A DNA stretch of 64,000 nt from Stachybotrys elegans (Eukaryota; Ascomycota; Sordariomycetes; Hypocreales; Stachybotryaceae), in assembly GCA_020746835.1 (NCBI GenBank), contig JAGPNK010000001.1, positions 2,356,001 to 2,420,000 of the forward strand, read 5' to 3'. The notes under the pieces are model-generated. The model had not been told where the DNA came from and searched no databases. It was given only the letters and a program-made list of their open reading frames with translations. The translations under genes and the position numbers were made by a program. Below are positions 10,130 through 22,100 of the stretch, piece by piece (position 1 is the first letter of the stretch; each line of letters starts with the position of its first letter).

Positions 10130-13100
10130 CTAAGAAGTCACCTCGGCAAACCATGTCCTCAACAGGCCCGCCAGCGCGCTCGGCAGCTCCTCCAGGTTGT
10201 GCACAATCAGATAGTACTGGAACGGGAACGTGTCGAGGTACCGCTCAATCACCACCCTGCTCTCCCCGCCCTCGTTGATGAACTTGGCCTCCTTGAGCTC
10301 CAGCACGCTGTCGCCCTTCTTCTTGCCCGTGTCGTCCATGATGATGAAGACAATCATGATGCGCTCCTCGATCGCCTCGCGCAGGAGCCGCCGGATCGAG
10401 TCGTGCGCCGAGGACGGCGTGAGCCCGTCCGACATGATGAGGGCGAGCTGCCACAGGTCCGAGTTGCCGCTCGTCTGCTGGCGCGCGACGCGGAACGTGT
10501 CGATGGTCTGGCGGATCAGCCGGGCAATGTCGGTGCTGTCCTGCGAGAAGGTGAACTGCTGCAGCACCTTGGCGCCGGCGTCGGAACCAAAGGGGTCTGT
10601 AAGCTGGTGCGCCGTGAAGACATCGCTGCCGAAGCCCACCACGCCGACCTGTCCGGCCTCGAGCATGGTGAGAGACCTTGACACCATCACCAGCGACTCC
10701 ATGGCCAAGTTGCCAGACGAAGATTCGCCCATGCTCTTGCTATCGTCGACGCAGAGGAGGATCTGGTACGTCCTCTTGGTAGGTATGCTGCGCCTCATCC
10801 AGATCTTGTCGCGCTTGTAGCTGGATGCAATGTATGGGATGATGCGTTTGATGTTCAGCCGCTTACCGGTTCGGAAAGACCCGGAAAGCTTCGTAGACTG
10901 AGAGGGCGTGAGAATCAACCGCAGCTGCGAAGTCAGCGACAGCGCCAGGCCGTGAGTCTTGCTCTGGAATTCGGCCCATTGCTGTGTAGACTCGCCCAGA
11001 TCGCGAAGAGGGCGTTCAGGATCAGAGATATGCGTCGAGGACAGTTGCGTTGACGTCTCCTCGACCTTTTCATCCTCGTCGTCTTGCTCCGTCTTGCCCA
11101 CCTCTTGTTCGAAAGGAGACGGCTCCCTGTTGTAGTTGCCCTGCCGTGTCTTGACACCCGAACGGCCATCGTCAGGCTCTTCGGTCTTGCTGTCAGGGCC
11201 ATCTGCTTGCTCGCCGGGGTCGACCTTGTCCGTCTCCTTGTCGGCCGCCTCATCTTTGTCGTCCTGTTCCATGGTGCGCGAGGGGCCGTCTTGCTGCTCG
11301 TTGTCGATGGCCATCTCCTCGTCCATTGGCTGGACATCTTCATTGTCCGCCGTGCCCATGGCCTGCGTATCAGCTGCCGCCTCATCGTCTTGAAGATGCT
11401 GGAACTCCTGCTTCGCTTGGTCTGCGGCGCTATCATCGGGTGCATTTTCTGCGCGGCTGTCCTCGGGATTGGCGTTCTGGATGTCTGCCTGCTGACGATG
11501 CCACTTTTCAAGCGCATCGCCAAGCTTCTTGAACGGGTCGCTTCGTGCTGAATCCTCTTGGTTGTCTTGTTCGGCATCAGCCTTCTCGATCCGCTCATTA
11601 GAACGAGACGTCGCGCCCTTGTTGCCAGCACTGGTGTCCTGGTCGGCAGCACCCTCTCCCATCTCGCCATCGGCTTGCTCAGCTGCCTTGCTCTGGAACT
11701 GCTCGTCAAGGTCCATCGCGTCTGCATTTTGATCCTGGCCAGAGCTCTTGACATCGCTCGGGGCTGCATTATCCTGATCCGCCTTGGCCTCGTCATGATG
11801 CTGCGGCGCCTCATCATTTGTAGGCGCCTCAGGTTCATCCTTGGGCTGCTCTTCAGGCTCCTCCTCTTTGGGATCTTCCTGGACCTCATCACCATTGGCC
11901 TGGTCCTCCATCTCCGCCTCGCTTTCCCCAGCGTCCTCCTCACCACCGTCAATCTCCTTGGGTGGTTCGGGCGCGCTCTCGGTCGGTTCCACCTGGTCCT
12001 CTGGCTTCGCCTCTTCTTCTGCATTCTCTTCCTCGGCCTCAGCATTCGATGCCATGTCTAGATCATCATCGCTATCGGACGACATAGACTCGTTATCGTC
12101 AAGATCAAGCTCCATCTCCTCTGGCAGCGCCAAGGTGTCATTTTCCTGCACGGTTTGATCCTGTTTGTTGAGTTCCTCCGGCGCATGCACGTCTTCTTCT
12201 TCTTCCGCCTGCTCATCCTCCATCTCGGGCTCGTCTTTCTGTTCCTGGTCGTCCTGAGCTTGGTCTTGGTCTGGTTGGTCATCCATGGAGTTCTCCTCGG
12301 CTGCCATCTGCTCATCGTCCTTCTTGCCTTTTGCCTTATCGCCCTGTTGATCCTTTTCGGCCTTCTCATCATCACCGTCCCACATTTTCTCGTCGACTGC
12401 AGTCGGATCCAGGTCATCAACGTCTCCTGCCTCCTCATCCATGTCGTTCTCTTCCTCTTCCTCATCACCCTTCTTGGAGTCATTGTCGTCTTCATCCTCG
12501 CCTTGAACGCTTCCCATTTCACCTTCGAGCTCTTCATCCGCCATGTCAACCGCATCCTTTTCGTCTTCCATATCGCCCTTCTCCTCCTTGTTGGCCTCCT
12601 GTGCAAGCTCGGTGAGGTCCTCATCTGGTTGAATGTCCTTGCTGATATCCTCAGCACCTTCTCCGTCACCCAGTCCAGTGCCAGATTCCAATTTTCCTGA
12701 ATCTCCAGAGGTTTCATCAGATTTCTCCTGCGGAGTGCAAAATCCTTGTGACGCGATTTGGATGAATGTCTTTGTCAAATTATGCGACAGGTGCCCAGTA
12801 GCCCGATAAATGTCCAGGGCCTGGTTGAGAATCTGCCTGCACAAAACCAGGAATTGCTCAATGATGGGTGTCGCAAGTGCAACAGCTGCCATACTGGATA
12901 CTGCCAGCCCCTGTTGTCCATGGTCAAGTTTCTGCATGATGGCAATGCTGTTCTCAAGACTGTTTTCGATGCTCTTGAGATGCAGTCGCCGTAAGATCGA
13001 CAGGGCTGCATCGTTCTGCTTGGCGAACCAGGAAGGCTCATCGTCTTTTCTGGGGATCTCAGAGCCAGCCTTCTTCGCATCTTCAACAGCCACGAGAACA

Positions 13101-16100
13101 CCATCGGTCAGAGTGGATATAGCATTCGCAAATCTCTCAAGGCTCGGAGATTCGGCTTCTGGCTCGATCTGGTGAACTGTGGGCTGCAGCCATGGCACAA
13201 CAGATTGCAGGATGAACCCAAGGCGAGTATCGCGAGACAATGCTTCTTGAACGAAGCTGCTTAATGAGCCAAGATCAATGGAAACATCGCCTTCAAAATT
13301 AAGCTGTGCCTTGGAAGCCAAGGATCCGGGCAGTGGAGTTAGAGCCCTGAGGTTGTCGTTGTGTGCTTGGAAGCGCGTCAACCACGACTTCAGGCCTTCG
13401 ATAACGAAGGAATGCTCAGTAGCCCCAAGTTTGGCATGGATCTGGACAAGACGAATAGAAAACTCGAGTACCTGTACCAGCCAGGGCAAATGTCTTGTCA
13501 TGTTTGGAGTAGATGCAGGTCTGACCAATGCCCCGTATTTCTCGACTTTGCCCAATTCTTTGAACTGAGCCACAGACTTTTCGAGAGATGAAAGCTGGCT
13601 GGCAGCGTTGACAAGGATGCTCCGCTGTGACAAGAGGAGACTCAGGATACCTTCAACGAATCCCATGCTTCGGGTGACTTCAGAGCCACTGAGGTCTTCT
13701 GAGGGCTCACGGGCAGCCAGTCTGGCCTTGGGTACAAGGTCAAGCACCTTGTGGAAATGATACTCGGCTTGTTGCGCAATTGAGCTATCGTTTTCAAGCA
13801 GCCGGGCCGATGTAAGGATCTTGGACAGAGAGGCTTGGCTTGCCAGTTTGTCTTGACCAAGGTTGTGCCTGAAACCCATGTTTCGCAAGTCTCGCAGCGT
13901 ATCAGCGAAAAGCTTGCGTTTCCTGGTCTTCAGGTGCTTGACCTGCTCCTTGTTCTCCTCGGTTAACGTCGAAGGCGTCTCGGTGCGAAGCTCCGTCATA
14001 GACGTGTGGAGGTTGGACACGAACTCATCAAGGCTGCTGGCGATGTTGACTGACATCTCTGGCTTGCCCGAGATTTTGGCCATGGTAGAAACAATCTTGG
14101 TAGTGTTGGCCAATCTTCGGTGTTTCTCAAGCCAGCCAGGGAGGCTCTGTTCTAGCTGTTCCCTTAAAGTAGCCGGGATGTCGGTATCAACACTCTCAGT
14201 GGTGTGGCCAATAGAGACGATGGACTCATCGGGGAGATCCTGTGCGAGAAGGGGCTGCATTTCTTGACCCAGAACGCCACGGAATTTTCGAACTATCCGG
14301 AAGAGCTTCTGGTGAGACTTGCGGGCACTCTCTCGGAGGGCATTGATATTGGTGTCCTTCCAGCTGGCGACCAAAAGCACGTCTTTCATGTTCTTCTCAA
14401 TAGGCATGCGCCCCTTCTTGATGGCTTGCTCTGCAGCAGGCTCATACCGTTGGTAATAGGTGATAAAGTTTGCAACAGCATGGTAGACGGGGTCCAGCAC
14501 CGGATAGCTCTTGGTGAGGAGTCTGAGATGGTTGCGGAGCTGCCTCAGGAGAGCGAGGCGGGTCTTGAACTGACCAACAACAGAGCTGGAGAAGTACAGA
14601 GCGAGATTGGAGACGAGGGACTCCACGTAGAACTCAAGCTCTGAAGGGGACTCGACCATGGAGAGTGGGACAGCGACCACTACCTGGTAGGCAATAAACC
14701 ACCAAGAGTAGGCATCCTCCTCGCACTTCTTCTGCTCCATGTCGAACAGATTGGCCCAAGTAGACAGTTCGAGGCGGCGCCAGCGGATAATGGTCTCTGT
14801 AAGGGCGTCGTATAGAGCAGGTGCAAGATGCACGCGGCTGGCCCAGCCACCATGCTGCCATTCGTAGACATGGCCATGGAGCTGCTCTACCTTGGGCAAA
14901 ATCTTGGCTAGAGGTTCAGTATGCACCAACTCCAAAAGCTTGTCGCAGGATTGGAGAACATCTGCGAGCGGCTGCATGTGACCAATCTCGTCCACGAGCT
15001 GCAGCTGGCGGAACCGCGTCTTGATTTTGTCAACCAGCGATACCAAACTGTGGGCTTCGGTCATGTTGGCGTCGGTGTAGAAGTTGTAGGACCTGTCGGT
15101 CTTCACCGCCGTCAGCGCCTCCATCTTTTCGTTGAGAAACAGCATGGTGCTTGCGAGCATCTTGCTGTTGAGTGTTCTATCGATGTTGGAGTGCTGATGC
15201 ATCTCGCTGGCAACGCGTTGTCCAACGGCCAAACACAAGTCTTGAATCGTCGTCATGGGATCTTGTTGCTCTAGGAAGAGCTGCTTGTGGATCTCGGCCA
15301 CCCTCAGTGACGTACTTCGGACCGCTTCTCGAGATTTTGTGGGCTGCGTGTTCTCATTCTCTTCATCATATGTTGGGAAAAGCTCGCTAAATTCCTGAGC
15401 GTCAATCTCTTCCTCATCCTCGAAAGATCCTCGGAAACGATAGAGACTGGCCTTTGCCTCTTCCTCTTTGCGATCAGCTTCAAGCTTCCGGTTCCACTCA
15501 TCGTAAAACCGATGGAAGCACTGGAAGATGGAGTCATGAACGTCTGGCTGGACCCGATCCATGCCCTCGATGGTAGCATTAACCCTCATGAGGCTCAAAA
15601 ACTCAAAGCTGTCAGGCGATAGGCTCTGGGAGCGGATGTCCCAGGTTGAGCCATCCCAGAACGGAGTGAAGCGCAGAAGAGCATCCGTAGACTGCTTCAG
15701 GCTCGCGGCTGAAACAGCATTGCTCAACGAGAGGCCAACCAAGAAGCAGTGAAGAAGGTTGACCGTAGGTCGAGTGATATCCTGGTAGACCTCGAAGCGT
15801 GTAGTTAGACGGTCAATGAGACGCTCGGTAATTTCTTTTACGAACTGAAGTTCGGTTCTAGCCTGTTGAGGGTCGGTGTCGATGAGCTGCAGAGTAGGCT
15901 GCAGCGTGGCGCCGGCCACAGCCTTCAGGATATTGGCAAACTCGGCTTGAAGTTGGCTCAGCTCGGACACCTCAGGGCGGAACACGGGCTGCATCTCCTC
16001 TGGCAATGGTCCCATATCGGTAAGGCGTTGCTCAAGTATCTCGATGCGATCATTGGAGTCCCTGCCAGTGAAGTGCTTCTCAAACAATCTCAGCGTTGCA

Positions 16101-19100
16101 ATCTCATCATCGAGATACGTCTGCAGGTCTTGGAAGAACTCTCGCTCCAGACGGGGTCGCAGCTGAGGATCGTAAACTCGGTCAGGGACATAGAGCTTGA
16201 TAGCGCCAACACTGAAGTGAATCCATGCAAGTGCAGAGAGATAGGTTGCTTGACCTTTGCCGGACCTGGCACCCGAGCAGGCCACAATGGCTGGCAAGAG
16301 ATGATCTCTCGTCACCTGCTGAAGATGAGCCGGGCTAATTTTGAAAACTAGATCGTCAAAGAGTGTTGCATTTGACGGCAACCAGCCACGGCCATATTCT
16401 ACAATGCAGTCAGGGTTGGCGATTGCCCTCTTTTGCGCTTCCACCACAAAACCTTTGAGTTCAGCGTCATGGGACGCGAAAATGAGTTGCAGTAGTTGCC
16501 AGAGAGTATTGTTGAGCGGAACAAGCGGGTCACTCGCGAGTTCGGCCGAGAGGTCGGTTATTTGGTGTCCCATGAAGGGGAATTCCTTCTCGAGAAGCGA
16601 GAGCGAGTTCAAGCTTACAGAGGATACAGCTTGGATATGGGACCACAGCGAGGTTGCAAATGTTCCGTCCCAAATATGCTGGCCTTGTCGTGCCAACCCC
16701 TCGATGAACTGCAACGCGGTCGCCTCACCAGTCGAGCTTGCGAGCATCATGCCAGCCTTGGTGGGTGTATTGGACAGCACCATGAGGTCATGATTTGGCT
16801 CAATAGTCGAGAAAGCTGGCTGTCGAAGCATGGAATACTGTCGGAGGGCTTCAAACTCATGGACCAGGAAGGGTCGCAGATCAACAGCCTGGATTCCAAT
16901 GCTCTTCTCCAAAGATTCAATCTCGGCCGTCAGAGACTGGACGAGCTCATCGGTCGTAGTAAGACCATCTCTGACAATACGATAAGCCCTCTCCAGGGTT
17001 GCCATGGCCTTTGACAAGTCCTTGATGGAGGTGTTGGTCCTCCAGCGCAGAGCATCGAAGCGAGTGCCCAGCCGATCGAGCTCCAGAGAACGGTCCAGTA
17101 CTGACTTGTCTGGAATCGGGATGGGCTTGAACATACTCCATAGGGGTTCCATGCTCAGACCAGTGCTCAGTTTGAACCCACTCGAAAAGTCTGACGCAAA
17201 TCGGTCCAGCAAGAGTCTCATAAACGCCTGGTCCTTCTCATCAGCCGTAGCCGCGAGGTATTTGTACAACAGCTTCGTGCCGTGCGCTAGGTGCGCCTGG
17301 AACCTGGCCTCATCAAACAAATCCTTTGTCGTGTACAGTATTGTGTGCTGCAGGTATTGTAGGATGGTTCGGATGAAAATGCCTCGATCCTTCCAAGGAA
17401 CGAGAGACGAGAAATCGATATCGACGTAGCTTCCAAGGGCTGCGTAAGTAGAACGGAGGAAATCTGCCAACTTGACAGTAGAATCCTTGGATACCGCTGC
17501 AACACGGCCACTAATGAGAGATCGTTTAAGACGATTCAAGGATGCGAGCTTGGAGGCCTGGGCTTCTCGGTGGTACATTTCCAGAGATTGTGACATGCTG
17601 TAAAGATCGGCTTTGGTTTCGTAGCAGGTAGCCGCCCATATTGCCTGGTCAATGTCAGGAAGCAGATGAGCAACAGGAGGGTTTCCAAGAGGGTGAATAG
17701 GTTGTGCGTTCGTCAACCCGGCAGAGGCGCCCCCAGGGAGCTGCGAGTATAAGGCCATGTTGGCTGTGATGCTGCTTGATCCCATTGGCGTTTGCAAGTA
17801 CTGAAGCATCCCGCGCACCAATCCTGAGTATTCTTCCAGATTTGTGCTACCCGACAAGTGGGCGTTTGTATATCGGGGTAGAATAGACAGATCTTGGATG
17901 GCCAGGTGATCCAGAGCAACTCGAGCTCCGCCCAAAGTTGCGTTGGGACGACTGGCAAAGTCTATGGTCTGCATATACCTCTGGAACCTTCCCTCAACGT
18001 TGGTCAACCGGCTAAAGCAAGAATCCGATTGAGGTGGCGGTGCGTTGATATGAATCTCAATGGCTCGGTTTCGCATAGCCCGCGAAAGCTCTCCGTAACG
18101 AGGATCCATGGTGAGGAAAATCCTGAATTCAGGGTGAGGCCGGATGATGCGCGGCTCTCCTCCGGGCCCACAATGCTCATTGATGCTCAAGAAGCCATCA
18201 GGCTCCAGCAGCGAGTTCAGACGATCGAGGACCGAGGCGTTGCACATGTTGGCGTTGTCGAGAACAAGCCATTGCCCAGTCAGCAGTGCCTTGACAATCA
18301 CTCCGTCGAGCCATTCAAAGCCGGGGCTGTTGAGGACAAGGGGACCGTGAAGCAGCGAGAGGGTCTTAGATAGAATAGTTCCTATGCGAGAATCGCTTGC
18401 AACACTGTGGAGCAGTGATTCCATAGACGGGCGCAAAATGTCAATGGTGGCAGCATTGAGAGAATATCCGTCAAGCAGCTGTAGCAGCCGGAGGGCCTCG
18501 GCTGGCGCGTCTGTAGGTACCAGAGACATGATAGACTCCTGCAGTTCGTCTCGCAGGTCGCGAAGTGCGGCGTTCACCTCTCTGAGAGGGTCGGCTTGCT
18601 CAAATCCTCCGACGAGGTCCATGGTATCAATATCTGCGTTCATGGGGAAGACGACGAGAGGTTTTCCGGCCAACGCAGCGACGTACTCCAGCAGAACAGT
18701 CTTTCCAAAACCAGAGGGACTGCTGATTATGCAGGGAATATTTTGCTTCACGCAGATCATAATAGACTCCAGTTCCGCGAGCCTTGGCACTGTGTCGATA
18801 TAGGGCAGGTCTTCTGGCTGCGTGTTGCGGTTGCGAGACAACAGTGCCAAGCCAACCTGACCATAGGACGAGTTGAGGTCGTGATATAGACTGTGCTTGC
18901 GCGGATGCATTCCAAACACTTGGGCGAAGAGCTTGTCCACTTCGCCTCGGTCCTTTTCGGTGCGGAAGCGCTGCCTCACAATCATATTTAGAAAGTCGTC
19001 AACTTGCGCCGTCTGAAGCAGGGGGTCGGAAGTGTCCATCAAGTTCAACCACCTGAGGACATCACGCAGGTTAAACTCCCAGGGACCTCCCTGCGAGCCG

Positions 19101-22100
19101 AAGCGCTTCTCAACAACAATGCTGTCTTCCAGCCTGGCGATGAACTGAATGAGCTGGCCGATGGTTTCGGTAGGCAGCTTGGGGAAGTTGTGAGCCGCGA
19201 TGAGCTTGAGGTCATCGTACGAAAATACGTCGGCGTAGACAACGATGAATCGATTGACAAAGGACGCGGGAAGACCCTTACGGCCACCACCTTGGTGATG
19301 GGGGTTTTGTGCAGCAAAAAGACGGAAGCTGGGGTGTCGTTTGAACACTTGGTCCAGCTCGGAGATGTACACCTCTCCACGATGATCCAAACATGCATTG
19401 AGACCTTCGAGAACTGACTGCGATGCCAAGTTCATCTCGTCGAGCAAGACCCACTCGCCCTTTTGCATGGCCTGGAGGAAAGGCGCGTCTCTCCAGGCAA
19501 AGTTGCCAGCCTCGGCTCCCTCCACGGGGACATCGGTACCGAAGAGATCCATCAGGTCGGTCTGGTCAGACAGGTTAATTCTCGTCAGGGGCTGGCCGCA
19601 CGCCTTCGCCAGGGCTGCCACGAGCGTAGTCTTTCCAACACCAGGGCTACCTTCGAGCAGAATAGGCTTCTGCATCTGCATAGCGCGCAGCACTCTCATG
19701 GCGTTGAGACATGTAGTGGGAGCGTGGAATGCGAAGCTCGATTCAGTTGAGCCTCCGGGCGCGCGTGGGACGCTAAAGTCGCCAATCGTGAGCTTTTCGT
19801 TCGTGAGCGTTACCTGGGGCTGCGAGAGGTAGATGGCGGATACATCCTGTCCAAGGAGCTCTCCCAGCTTTTGGAAACACTTGAGTCTCCATTCGTTGAT
19901 AGAAGCCGGGTCGGTGGCCAAGATGGCAGACGGGTTGGCACCAATGCTGTCAACAAAGACAGTTGATGCACCGTGAACAAGGGATGCAACGGGGTCGGTA
20001 CTCTCGAACTTGTTGATGAACTGCACCCAACCAAGAATCTCTCGAACCGAGAATGGGGTTGTGGCCATGGATCGAAACGTGCTGCCAAACCAGACGGCAA
20101 AGTCGATAATCACATTCACGAGCTGCTTGGCACCATCCGCCAGTTTTGCCTGCACAATCTCGCGAATATCTTCGCCATCGGACAGAGGCGGCACCCATAT
20201 CTCGGTAAAGCGATTTCGCAGCGCAGGAGACAGCTCCTTCTTTCCAAAGTCACCTCCAGGGTTCATGGTGGCGAAGAATTGGAAGCCTTGGGTCGCAACG
20301 ACAAAGGAGTTGTCCACGCCCTTTTCGGCCAACAGCAGCGTCCTCTGGGGCTCGAGTATAGAATTGAGGCGCTCGAGAACCGAGTCATCGGCGAGAGAGA
20401 TTTCATCAAGCAGGAAGAAATCGCCGTTTCTCATTGCCTCTACCAGCGCGCCATCCGACCACTCGAACAGAGCTTTGCTTCTGACTTCGAGGGTCTTGAT
20501 GTTATCACGAAGTTTGACTGGGAGTGATTCGGTCGCTGAAGCATCAAGGGACTTGTACCTCGCCAACCGATCCTCCACCGACCCTGACGTATCTATATTG
20601 AGACCTTGCAGCGCTACTTTCAGGTCGTTGTCCAACGCCTCAAGTATTGCTCCGCGGTTTCGCACAGGGCGCTGGGAACCGATAAGATCACCTGTTTCGG
20701 TATTTTGGTGAGCGTTGACGATGTGAAGGCCCTTGCCCAGGGCTTCCGCGAGGAGCTGGCAGACTGTCGTTTTGCCACAACCCGTCTCTCCCACCAAGAG
20801 AACCGGTTCGTTATTTCGCAGAGCTCGAGCAAGGAGGACATACAGGCGGCGCATTGCATGAGTCCATACAACACCTTGGCTGTTTGGTTGCCGGCTGAGC
20901 TGCTTGAGTTCGGGCGCCTCGTCTGCAGAGTACAGCTTTTCGGGGTGAATCTTGACCTTGAAGACCTTTTCAATCACATCCTTGACAGCGGTGCGCTCTT
21001 CGTCGTTTCGAACCCTCTCTGCCAACAACATGAAACCGTGGGCCGCAATTTCTTCGCGAGTATCCGCCTCGCGAAGCGCCCAGCGGAACAGGTCACGCAG
21101 AGTTGCGAAGCTGTCTTTTTGCTCAAAGAGGCGACTGGTCTGGCGCAGACGAGAAAGTTCCTTGTATACCGAGACGATTCTCCTGCAATCCGGGGGTGAC
21201 GTGTTTCTGCTCCTTTGCTGGAGAATGAACTCTAGTTCGCTTTCTGGGATATCATCAAAGTGAAGCTCGAGGAAACGGTTACGGAAAGCGCGCGACAGCA
21301 CCTTTCTGCCGCCGTACAAGCCAGGAGGGTTCTGGGTGGCAAAGAGAATGAAGTTTTCATGGGGCTTGACGACTTCTTGGGTCTCTGGTATCAGAAGTTC
21401 TCTGTTATCATCAAGGAGACGGTTCAGTGCTTCAAGCACATCAGTGGGAGCTAGGTTGAGCTCATCGAGGACGATCCAATGGCCCTGGCGCATGGCCTGA
21501 ACCAGGATACCCTCCTGGAAACGCAGCTTTCCATCCGAGCCCGAGACGTACGTGCCAAGGTATTCCTGCAAATCGGTATGCTCGTGGTTGTTAATGCGCA
21601 CAAATTTGTTGCCTGTGTAGTTGGCCAGGTACTCGATCATACTCGTCTTGCCCGCTGACGTTGGACCCTGAATCAAGATAGGGAACCGGCGGGTGGAGGT
21701 CGCTCTGACAAGGTTAAGAAGGTTTCGCTCGACATAAGGCGTGATGATGTAGTCCTCCCTCTCCACCGGGGTTTGATCACCCTGGAATAACCAGTAATGC
21801 CGGTCTTGGTTCTTGTTAACGAACTTGACATGCTGCCGTCCGTCGTTGGGGTGCTTCGGTGTTTGAGAGAGGAGAGCCAGGGGGTCTCCGTAGTTATCAA
21901 GAAGGTGGTGGTAAATGAGAGGGACGAGTAAATTCTCCGAGTTTCTGTCCAGCAAGGTCAAAAAGCCCATGGAAAAGCCTTCGAACAATGCGCGTCTCAA
22001 GCCATACAAGGGCGATATTGTATTGACATAACTCAATACGCGGGTAAGCGTACGAAGACTGAAATGGGGAACTTCGTTGGCACCGTCAACCAAGCGCTTC

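Noticed and set aside
10933..12717. Several ORFs of 150-370 codons on both strands over the MDN1 acidic region
   Set aside because: They are frame shadows of the Asp/Glu-rich repeats (Arg/Lys/Thr-rich in one frame, Leu/Val-rich or Ser-rich antisense).
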